From Acanthochlamys bracteata (lineage: Eukaryota; Streptophyta; Magnoliopsida; Pandanales; Velloziaceae), in NCBI GenBank assembly GCA_019914995.1, contig CM034128.1:2048501-2112500 (forward strand): a DNA stretch of 64,000 bases, read 5' to 3'. Shown in pieces: positions 48,887 through 57,985 of this stretch. The notes beneath the pieces are model-generated. The model ran no database searches. It saw only the letters and a list, made by a program, of their open reading frames with translations, and was not told where the DNA came from. The position numbers and the translations under genes were made by a program. The first letter of the stretch is position 1, and every line of letters begins with the position of its first letter.

Positions 48887-49852
48887 ATGGCAAAACGCGT
48901 TGGCGCATCTCGCAGGTTCTCGTCTCGTGATCTTAGATGGCATCCATATTCGATGAACCTAACTGACGTTCTTGATAACAAGTCCAAGAAAAGTATGCTA
49001 ACTTTAGAGAAAAAAGATTGGGAAGGTGCAACATGCTCTGTCTGCCTGGAGTATCCGCATAATGCGGTCCTTCTCCTCTGCTCTTCTCATGATAAGGGCT
49101 GTCGGCCCTACATGTGCGGGACAAGCTACCGTCAGTCCAATTGTCTAACTGAGTTTAGAAAGGCATATACAAAGGAGATATGTCCTCATCAAGACTCATT
49201 GTTGGGGTATCCGGGCCTAAGTTGGCCATCTTGCCAAAGTTCTACGGGCGTGGAGCTGACATGTCCTTTATGCCGGGGGCAAGTGAAGGGATTTACTGTG
49301 GTTGAACCAGCAAGAGACTACCTGAATAAGAAGAAGAGGAACTGCATGCATGAGGACTGCTCCTTCAAGGGGACTTACAAACAACTGCGGAAGCATGTAA
49401 AGATTGTGCATCCTCATGAAAAGCCTCGAAAAGTGGACCCTGTGCTAGAGCAGAAGTGGAAAATGCTCGAGCACCAAAGGGAGCAGGCTGATGTGATTAG
49501 CACAATTAGGTCATCAATGCCTGGGTCTGTAGTTTTGGGTGACTATGTGATAGATATGAACAGTAGTGACTCTGAAGAAGGGGGTCATAGCATCAACAGG
49601 AGAGTACTGAATTATATTCTGAGGGATGGTGGATTGCTGCTTAGATTTCAGAGAAATAATACAGTGTCTGAGGATCGACAAGCATTTGGCAGGCATTTTT
49701 CTGAGATGGATGATACTTCTTATCACACTTCAGATGAGGATGATGATGACATTTTTGTTCACAGTCTCAGATCTGAAATGCTAAGGCACAGACATCATCA
49801 TAGGCATAGGCGAAATCAGAATCGCAGACGATCTGCATCGGGAGCAAGATGA
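48887..49852 (+). CDS. DUF1644 zinc-binding protein
   Basis: This is a single coding exon for 321 aa of the plant-specific DUF1644 family, whose biochemical role is poorly defined. After MAKRVGASRRFSSRDLRWHP comes the family core: WEGATCSVCLEYPHNAVLLL CSSHDKGCRPYMCGTSYRQS, then LTCPLCRGQVKGFTVVEPAR. Its paired Cys residues suggest a RING-like zinc site. A C2H2-like unit follows (NCMHEDCSFKGTYKQLRKHV, with KIVHP giving the second His). The C-terminus is acidic (SDEDDDD) and then His/Arg-rich, compatible with nuclear location. Upstream in-frame ATGs at 48866 and 48869 would be removed if the acceptor at 48878 is used, so the ATG at 48887 is preferred. Confidence 0.9.
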   Translation: MAKRVGASRRFSSRDLRWHPYSMNLTDVLDNKSKKSMLTLEKKDWEGATCSVCLEYPHNAVLLLCSSHDKGCRPYMCGTSYRQSNCLTEFRKAYTKEICPHQDSLLGYPGLSWPSCQSSTGVELTCPLCRGQVKGFTVVEPARDYLNKKKRNCMHEDCSFKGTYKQLRKHVKIVHPHEKPRKVDPVLEQKWKMLEHQREQADVISTIRSSMPGSVVLGDYVIDMNSSDSEEGGHSINRRVLNYILRDGGLLLRFQRNNTVSEDRQAFGRHFSEMDDTSYHTSDEDDDDIFVHSLRSEMLRHRHHHRHRRNQNRRRSASGAR

Positions 49853-50371
49853 ATGTTATTGAACCCGAGTTGGTATTGATTCGTTAGGAATATGGAAAGT
49901 TTACTTTCTTTCTGTCTTCTCTGTAATTTAGCTCTCCCGGGCATGGCTGCCCAGTTGTATCTGTTCTAGTCATATTGTATTATCTCTTCTCCTTGAATAT
50001 TTCAAGTGAAACTGTATTATCAGCACTTTCATTCTTCAATCAAGTTCTTGCTTTTTAGCATGGAGGATGAAATTATGAGTATTGGCAGTTGGAAGACATC
50101 GGGTTGCTTCAGCCTTCTTGGGTTTTATGGTCTCTGATCCATATTTCGGACCTTGTGGGTGCTTTTCAGTTGCTGCCTGCTGTATCTACTTAGACATACG
50201 TTTGTGGTTTTAGCTGAAGCAATGAGTGGTGAAGCAGACTTTCATGCACATAATTTTCTGTTTTGCAACCATTCTTCCAAGCTTGAGAGGAGTAGAATAT
50301 AGTACTCTATTAATAATCCTTAGACAGTCGGGATTAGATGAGGTAATAGCTGGCGTTGAAATGACTATTAT
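49853..50371. other. 3' UTR of DUF1644 gene and spacer
   Basis: This is the downstream region with ordinary composition. No further gene is seen. Confidence 0.5.
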
Positions 50372-51048
50372 GGTATGTTTAGATATATGAATAAAAAATA
50401 AGAATAAAAAGACCGATTGAAAAAATAGTAAAATAACAGATAAAAAAAATAATTATTTAATTTTAGCGATGTTTGTATATACAGTAAGAATAATAAATTA
50501 ATTATATTTGATAGATAAATAAATAAATAAGTAACGTAAATAAATTTTTTATAAAAACCTTCAAATATTTTTTTATTTATATTAATCTAACTTTTATTAA
50601 TATAACTTTAAATTAATTTTGATTAACATAACTTTAAATTAACTTTATTAATATAACTTTTAGATTAATTTTTTTTATATTAATCTAATTTTATAATGAT
50701 AGATGTAATTTAACAAAATTAAAAAAATTTTAATATAATAAATTTGATCATATAATTACATCATTTTTCTACCAATTAAAATCAATTGAAATTAAATAAA
50801 TATAAAAATTATAAATTATTAATATAAAAAATAATATTTATTAATTAAAAATAAATATTAAATTATATTAAAAAATATAAAGGAAAGTAAAATTGTTTTT
50901 TTTTTCTATCACCGTATCACCAGATTTTATGAGAAAGAATGGTTCCCTTCCATCACCTTGATATGTTACCAAACAAACATAGATAGATATGGAACAATGC
51001 TTTACCATCATCATCACTTCTCATGCTTATCAATAATCTAAACATACG
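50372..51048. mobile_element. MITE-like element with 12-bp perfect TIRs
   Basis: GTATGTTTAGAT (50373-50384) and its exact reverse complement ATCTAAACATAC (51036-51047) bound a very AT-rich, non-coding 675-bp segment. This family differs from the GTTTGG-ended MITEs. Confidence 0.6.
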
Positions 51049-51175
51049 GTTAGAAATAGAGAAGAGGGAATGACAACAAATGCACAGATTTTATTCCATC
51101 GGTAAAATGGGCCTATTTATCTACTCTTTAAATTTATTATTTTAAAACTTATTTTCTACTTTCACTCACTTTTAG

Positions 51176-53065
51176 GGCGCATTTTTTTGGTATTAGAAGT
51201 GAGTTTTAAGAAGTGAGTTGAGTGAAATAATATTATTGGAAGTGAGTTTGAGTTATTATGTTCTTTTGTAAATAGAAATGAGTTAGAAATAACTTCTTAT
51301 GTTCTTTTGTATTATTTTGTATTTAAAATTGATAGATTGAAAGTGATGTTAATTTATTATAAAAATATTTTAATTTAGTAATAACTACTTATTAATATTA
51401 GAAAATACAAAAATATATATTATAGTTATTATAATGAGAAATTATATATTACAATAGACAATATATAAATAATATATTTATATTGCATAAATTCATAATT
51501 CTTATTATATAGATATATTTTGATCACATAATTTAATATAATAATATAATCATTAATATCTAATATAAATACACTATAATTTATATTTATTTTATTTATC
51601 ATATTAAAATTGTTGTTTTTCAAATAATTCTTTTATAATTTATAAAATTTTATGCTAAGACTAGTTTTTTTATTTTTTCCTTAAGACAAAACTAAATTTA
51701 ATTTTTAATTACTCAAACTATCACTACCAATTTTACTCATTTTTTTCACACTTTTTTATTATCTTAAAAAAATACGTTATGTAGATACCATACATTTCTA
51801 CATATCATTTATAAAATCATTTCATAACTATAATAATATAATTAAAATTTTAATACACAACACATATACAACTATAATATTACTAAAATATAATTACAGT
51901 ATTTAATAGTATGTATTACATTTACAATATTTTTACAGAAAATTGCAAATCTCGCAAGCAAAAAAAATGCATCACCACAAGCTTTATCCTTCAAACGAAA
52001 GAATCATTATTAGAATTAGTTTCCGGCTGGCTCCACTTCACACTCCAACCTGAAATTTGATAATCAAATGTTAATATCTATTAAATCTTTAAAACCTGCA
52101 CAGATTAAGATATATATTTGTATTTTGCAAAAAATTACATATATTAACTGATTATTAATATAATTCAAACTGGAGGTTTGAAATATAACCGATTAATCAA
52201 AAGTAACAAATTGCACCCAAAGCAATTACAAAAATCATTTAGTAACAATTACAAGAAAATTTTTCGATCCACGCATAACTTTGCTTCGAAAACAAGATCT
52301 CTGCTTCAAAGTTCTTAAAAATCTTTTCTGAAATTAGATCACAAGTTTGAGCAGTAGATCTGGCGAAAAATAAGTAGATCCAGTGAAAAACGGAGAGAGA
52401 TATAGCGACAAGCCGATGCTGGAGAGTCTAGCAAAACCAACGCAAAAAAGATGTAGTAAACAACATAATCCAAATATGGCAAGAGATCTGCACCTGGTGT
52501 GCTTGTAGCTAGTCGTCGAAATCCGACAGTGAGAGGACCAAGCGTCAGCGGAGATTGCGACAGGAAGAAGTGGAGAGAAATTTTAGAGAAAATTGGCGGA
52601 AACAGAGATGCAGCTGTGGTGATCGTGATAGATTTCTTCGCGAGAAAACGCAGTCGAGTAGCAGGAGGAAGAAATGAACGCACAGCGGAGGGAAGAGAAC
52701 GAAGTGAGAGTTCGGAGAATGGTGGAAGTGATAAAAGTGTGATGTTTTTATATCTTGGAAGTCCTTTTTATTAGAAAGTGTTTATAGTGATTTAAAAGAA
52801 CATAGGAAGCTTCTTCAGTCACTTCCCGATGGATGGAAGCGACTTCCATATTGAAAAGAACAGACCCTTAAACTAACGTAAACAAAAAAATTTTTGCCTA
52901 AAAACTCGCTTCCAAAATTTAAATTTTTAAAATTGAAATTTATTTTCAAACTCACTTATAATACAAAATATAAAATTTTATTTTTTGTCAAACTTATTTT
53001 TAACTTGAAATTAATTTTTTATAAATTTACTTTTAATAAATAATTTAATATCAAATTAAACTCAC
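51176..53065. mobile_element. composite AT-rich repeat with a GC-richer core
   Basis: The left end (GGGCGCATTTTTTTGGTATT) and right end (TATCAAATTAAACTCACGCA) are loosely inverted. Repeated AAGTGAGTT-type motifs flank a GC-richer core at 52340-52790, where ORFs on both strands lack recognisable domains. It could be a nested, non-autonomous element. Borders are uncertain. Confidence 0.35.
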
Positions 53066-53319
53066 GCATAAGGCTCAAATAGTTAAGAGATGTTGAGAGT
53101 GACCTACACGCGCAAAATAGTTAAGAGAGACGAGTTGAGAGTGATCTACATAAGCCCAAATTGGCCCAATTAGATAGCAGCCGAAGCAATGATATAGGCC
53201 CGTTAATCAACAACAATCAGCAGAGTAAAACCTCTTCATTCGTCCACTTTCACGGAGCGAGAGAGCGATCTTCTTTTCCTTTTCCCTCTACAGTTAAAAT
53301 TTTTGGCAGAAAAAGAGAT

Positions 53320-53603
53320 CGTTTGAAATTGCTTATACAATAAAATTTTTTAATATTTATAAAATAAAATTTTTTTGAAATAGAAAATATTTTTATTTTT
53401 TTAAAAAATAAATTTTATTTATTTTACTTTTAAAAAATTAATAAAAATATACAATAAAAAAATTTTATTCCGTAAAATTTTTCTATATTTTTTAAATTTT
53501 TAAATAAATTTTTTATATACTTTAAATATATATATTAAAAAATATAAAATAAAATAAAAAAAAAATTGATAAGTAACTTTATAAATGCACAAACAAACAG
53601 CGC
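53320..53603. mobile_element. Tourist-like MITE copy near the DRP4C-like gene
   Basis: It starts CGTTTGAAATTGCTTATACA and ends near CACAAACAAACAGCGCC. The interior contains the TTTTTAAATAAATTTTTT block of the family. Confidence 0.55.
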
Positions 53604-53634
53604 CAGAAATTGCCACAGAAAATTTAAAAAAAAA

Positions 53635-53884
53635 ATGAAAGGAAAGTAAAGCTAGCTTTTCACTTGATAGTCTTTACATTAGAAACCAAAAGGTTCCACG
53701 ACTAGCTAGTCGAGCCAAAGGAAATTAATAAAGGTATTCGTTAACTTCTGATCAGAAGGCTAAAGGAAATAAAGGAGGGAGGGATCGTTGTATGCGTTTA
53801 TGAAGAAATTAAAAAGAGCAAACAGAAACGGATGGCCGTGGAATTGTTCCCTTCCAATTTATGCTACATTAGCACAAACACTAA
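53635..53884 (+). repeat. dispersed non-coding repeat, copy A (internally deleted)
   Basis: It shares GAAAGGAAAGTAAA, TTCCAC, TCGAGCCAAAGGAA, CTGATCAGAAGGC and GGATGGCCGTG/AATTGTTCCCTTCC with copy C. Relative to copy C it lacks about 430 bp from the middle. It lies about 0.6 kb upstream of the dynamin-like start codon. Confidence 0.7.
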
Positions 53885-54497
53885 TTACAATAAAAGCTTA
53901 TTTCAAATACTAAAAATTTTAATTTATTTCAATTAAAGTTTAGAATAAAGTTTAGATTCTTTGAGCCTTAAAAGCCACTTTAATGAGTTGCACATCTGTA
54001 AAACAAGTGGAATTTGTGAAGGACAGAAGACCTTGACCTTTTACTTCGTTGTTGATGTTTTCTTAACAGTTAAGTCTTCGTCTTAATAGCTAAGCCTTCG
54101 TTGTTTTGCAGCTATCATAGGCAATGAGATGTTTGCCTATAACTATCGAATTCCTCACTCACCACATAATTCGGTGATCCCACTTCTACAAAAGAAAATT
54201 TTAGAGAGTTTCTCCTATTACGAGAGAGAGAAGAGTTTGTTGTGTGTTATTTGTTCTTTCCTTGTATTTAGAAAGATGCTTTTGAAATTTCTCACTTTTA
54301 TTTAACGAAATTCATCCACAATTTGTACGCAAAATCTTTGTGATCATTTCATTTTCGTTTTCCTCATTTCTACTTTAGTTGTGTGATAACTACGCTCTTA
54401 GTCTTCATATTCTAATAAATTCGGATCTTCACCACCAGCCAGTTACCATTTACATCTTCATCTTCTGCTTTTGATATATACCTACTGAAAGTTTGAA
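53885..54497 (+). promoter_or_regulatory. promoter and leader of the DRP4C-like gene
   Basis: This region upstream of the ATG has no competing ORF. A clear TATA box could not be placed with confidence. Confidence 0.35.
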
Positions 54498-56516
54498 ATG
54501 GCGATGGCCGGAGAAAGCCTTGCGAAAAACACCAACCAGCAGCGAACTCTGAACTTATCCGAACTTGATGAAAAGAAATTGTTCAAGACATCTACAGCAC
54601 TGAGTTCGTCCTATGATGATCACATTCGTCCGATCCTTGACGCAATCGATCATCTTCGCCAACTCAAGGTAATGCAGGAAGGAATACAGCTGCCAACAAT
54701 TGTCGTCGTCGGTGATCAATCTAGCGGCAAATCAAGTGTTCTTGAATCACTTGCACGAATCAGTCTACCTCGTGGACAAGGCATCTGTACTCGAGTACCT
54801 CTCATCATGCGCCTTCAGGATGATTCTTCCCTCGAACAGCCCCATCTTCAACTTGAGTACTTCAAGGACAAAGTCGTCCCTACAACTGAGTCTCGTGTAA
54901 CCAAAGCAATTAAATTGGCCACTGAGGAGATCGCCGGAAACGGCAAGGGCATCTCCAACACTCCGCTTACTCTTGTCGTACGCAAGCGCGGAGTTCCTGA
55001 CTTGACAATGGTTGATTTGCCGGGCATCACTCGTGTTCCCGTGCAGGGGCAACCGGACGACATTTACGAGCAGATATCAAAGATAATCAAGGAGTACATC
55101 ACTCCAAAAGAGAGCATAATTCTGAACGTTTTGTCGGCAACTGTCGATTTTCCTACTTGTGAATCGATCCGTATGTCTCAGCAGGTCGATCGCAAGGGCG
55201 AGAGAACACTCGCTGTCGTTACTAAAGTTGACAAGGCTCCGGAAGGTCTGCTTGAAAAAGTTACTGCTGATGATGTTAATATCGGGCTTGGATATGTTTG
55301 CGTTCGCAACCGTATCGATAATGAGTCATATGAAGACGCTCGTTCCATAGAGGCCGAGCTGTTCAAATGCCATCCGCTGCTTTCAAAAATCGACAAGTCG
55401 ATAGTCGGTGTTCCTGTCCTTGCACAGCGATTGATGCAGATTCAGGCGTCAAGCATAGCGAAATCACTGCCAGATATCGTGAAGAAAATCAATGACAAGT
55501 TAAGTAAGTATGTGAACGACCTCAGCGAAATGCCTCAGAGTCTCTCTTCTCTTGCAGATGCTATGAGGGTATTCATGAGCATACTAGGGAGGGCGAAGGA
55601 GTCCCTCAGGAACATACTCATCAGAGAAGAGTATGATGAGTTCCCCGATGATACTGAAATGCACGGCTGTGCGCGTATTGCTGACATGCTGAACAAGTTC
55701 TCCAGCGAGCTTACTGCTAACTGTCCGACCGATGGCGACATGTTTCTGATGGAAGAAATCGGCGTTCTTGGGGAAGCGAAAGGGGTTGGGCTACCCAATT
55801 TCATTCCTCGTTTTGCATTCCTAACAATAATGAAGAAGAAGGTAAAGTCCATCGCTCACACGCCGCAAGAGTTCGTTGAGAAGGTTTGGTCCTATATTGA
55901 GAAGGTTGTCCTTCGAGTATTCGATCTCCACAGCAACAACTACCCTCCACTGCAGTCATCTCTGAGGCGAGCAGCGCAGAACATGATCGAGAATGCTCGA
56001 CTCTGTTCTTACAAATTCGCCAAGGAGCTAATTGAAATGGAGATGTTAACGGCCTACACTTCAAATCCTAACTACATGAAATCGTGGAACGATTTAATGG
56101 CGAACCAAGGCGCTTTCCTTGAAGAAATCAACCATCCTTCGCGATCGATTTTTGCCTTGGAGGGTTTTGGAACTATTGAGGTGTGTCATCTGAGGCAGCA
56201 CACTGCAGTGGCTGAGCAGGCATTCGACATGCGGATGCGGATCACGGCGTACTGGAAATGCGTTCTTGTGAGGCTCGTCGACGTTTTAGCATTGCATGTG
56301 ATGCATAGCATCAAGAAACTTGTGGACTCTGATCTGGATGCGGAGATCGTGAACGATCTTGCTGGAGATGATATGAAAGGGTTCCAACGCATGCTGGAGG
56401 AATCTCCGTCTACCGCAGCGAAAAGGGAGAGACTGAAGAAGAGCATTGAGCTGCTTAACGAATCAAAGAACGTCATGGCTAATCTCATATATCGCATTGC
56501 AGCTCTCGGAGAATGA
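54498..56516 (+). CDS. dynamin-related GTPase, DRP4C-like
   Basis: Dynamin-family GTPases remodel membranes; the plant DRP4 group is closest in architecture to animal Mx proteins and its role is little characterised. This intronless gene encodes 672 aa, close to the usual DRP4 length. The GTPase domain has G1 GDQSSGKSSV (72-81), the G2 region LPRGQGICTRVPLIMRLQ, G3 DLPGITRVPVQGQ and G4 TKVDKAPEG. The stalk segments follow (for example HTPQEFVEKVWSYIEKVVLR), and the GTPase effector domain is C-terminal (QAFDMRMRITAYWKCVLVRL, then LLNESKNVMANLIYRIAALG). No pleckstrin-homology or proline-rich domain is present, as expected for DRP4. All nucleotide-binding motifs are intact. G+C is visibly higher than in the flanks. 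Confidence 0.95.
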   Translation: MAMAGESLAKNTNQQRTLNLSELDEKKLFKTSTALSSSYDDHIRPILDAIDHLRQLKVMQEGIQLPTIVVVGDQSSGKSSVLESLARISLPRGQGICTRVPLIMRLQDDSSLEQPHLQLEYFKDKVVPTTESRVTKAIKLATEEIAGNGKGISNTPLTLVVRKRGVPDLTMVDLPGITRVPVQGQPDDIYEQISKIIKEYITPKESIILNVLSATVDFPTCESIRMSQQVDRKGERTLAVVTKVDKAPEGLLEKVTADDVNIGLGYVCVRNRIDNESYEDARSIEAELFKCHPLLSKIDKSIVGVPVLAQRLMQIQASSIAKSLPDIVKKINDKLSKYVNDLSEMPQSLSSLADAMRVFMSILGRAKESLRNILIREEYDEFPDDTEMHGCARIADMLNKFSSELTANCPTDGDMFLMEEIGVLGEAKGVGLPNFIPRFAFLTIMKKKVKSIAHTPQEFVEKVWSYIEKVVLRVFDLHSNNYPPLQSSLRRAAQNMIENARLCSYKFAKELIEMEMLTAYTSNPNYMKSWNDLMANQGAFLEEINHPSRSIFALEGFGTIEVCHLRQHTAVAEQAFDMRMRITAYWKCVLVRLVDVLALHVMHSIKKLVDSDLDAEIVNDLAGDDMKGFQRMLEESPSTAAKRERLKKSIELLNESKNVMANLIYRIAALGE

Positions 56517-56723
56517 AGATGCATAGCATCTGCATTTATATTTTACGTTAAATTTCCAGTTACTTATGTTTTGTGTTATCTTCTGCCAGCATCATCTCTC
56601 TGTTACGCAAAAGCAGATTGATCTGTTTAAATAAAAGAAAACTTTAGGTATTAAGATTTGGTAATTGATCAATGTAATTTGTGAAATTTTATAGTGTCAA
56701 TGCACGTGACTATAATATATATT

Positions 56724-56965
56724 GTGATGTTTGGTAGTGCTTATAAAATAAAATTTTTTTAAAATGAAAAGTATTTTTTTATTTAAAATGAGCTTTATAT
56801 TTTTTATTTTTGAAAAAATAATAAAAATATATAATAAAAAAATTTTACTTCGTAGAATTTTTTTACACTATCAAAATTTCTAAATATTTATAAAATATGT
56901 ATTAAAAAATATAAAATAAAGAAAAATTAAAAAACTGCTTATGATAATCAGTACCAAACACCTCC
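56724..56965. mobile_element. Tourist-like MITE, copy with both ends clear
   Basis: It starts GTGATGTTTGGTAGTGCTTA and ends GATAATCAGTACCAAACACC. The ends are near-perfect inverted repeats; the interior is AT-rich and non-coding. Confidence 0.75.
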
Positions 56966-57149
56966 ATGACGGTCACAAAACTTCATACTCCACCAAAGAT
57001 GATAAAAACAAGGTTTAAATTGTAGCCAGTGGTCTCGCTTTTGATGGCTACAAGCTCTATGTAACCGAATATGCATTTAAAAGCTTAAAATCAGGCCCAA
57101 CGGGTTTATAAATAACCCTCAGCCAGCTTTAATGAGGTTGGGCTTGAGA

Positions 57150-57175
57150 AACAGGCCGGTCGAACCCGGCCTGTT
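57150..57175. repeat. perfect 10-bp inverted repeat (hairpin)
   Basis: AACAGGCCGG and CCGGCCTGTT are separated by TCGAAC. This small GC-rich hairpin sits in AT-rich DNA between two MITE copies. It is not followed by a T-run on either strand. Confidence 0.7.
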
Positions 57176-57218
57176 CGGGCAACTTGCCCCAGTTATACAA
57201 GGCCATGTTACTCGGAGA

Positions 57219-57440
57219 ACGTTTCGTGCTTATAAAATAAAATATTTTTATTTTTTTAAAAATAAGTTTTATTTTTTTATTTCTAAAAATATAATAAAAA
57301 GATCTCATTTTATAGAATTTTTCTACATTATCTAAATTTTTAAATAAATTTTTTAAATATTTATAAAATATATATTAAAAAATATAAAATAAAAAAAAAT
57401 TAAAAAATTATTTATGATAAGTAGTGCCAAACAGTCCCTC
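57219..57440. mobile_element. Tourist-like MITE, copy with damaged left end
   Basis: The left end, AACGTTTCGTGCTTATAAAA, has lost the GG of GTTTGG. The right end, GATAAGTAGTGCCAAACAGT, is typical of the family. Confidence 0.65.
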
Positions 57441-57445
57441 GGGGG

Positions 57446-57985
57446 TTTGACGTTTGTTATAAAAAAGATATCGATACCGCCGTGTGATGCTTTTTTATTT
57501 TCCACGTGGATCATTCTCGCACGTTGAGCCATGCAGATCTTTCATAATTGATCATCCTTTCAATATTAGCTAATAATATTATAAAAATTTGTATAGCAGC
57601 AAGAATCAGCTGCCATGCGTAGACTTGTATAAGAGATATGTTTTTGCCAGAAATGATATTTGTTCCTTATCCTGAAACTTCAGTATGCGCCCAACTTAAA
57701 ATTTGGCACACTGTTTTGCCTCAATACGTACTTATGCAGTATGTAGGTCTGTTTAATTTCTATTCAACGGCACGAATTATATGTACAAGCTAGCGAGCTA
57801 TGTACATGTATGTTTCTAGCTAGAGTAGATCTGGTGAGTAGCGTACGGAGTAGTGTATGCCTACTTATGTAGAGCAGCGAGTCTAGCTAAAGAAATAAAA
57901 ACATAATTGTTTCCGATCAGAAGGGCAAACGACAGAAAAAGGGTGCAGAGGAATTGTTCCCTTCCTGTCTACTACATTACCCAAG
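57446..57985 (+). repeat. dispersed non-coding repeat, copy B with G-box
   Basis: It is collinear with copy C over about 540 bp: AAAAAAGATATCGATACCG, TTGAGCCAT.CAGATCTTTCA, CCTTATCCTGAAACTTCAGT and AATTGTTCCCTTCC. It contains the palindrome TCCACGTGGA (57501-57510), a G-box core. Confidence 0.75.

Noticed and set aside
54498..56516. Dynamin gene as a processed retrocopy
   Set aside because: It is intronless but fully intact with all GTP-binding motifs; the DRP4 group is commonly intronless, so no retroposition signal is needed.
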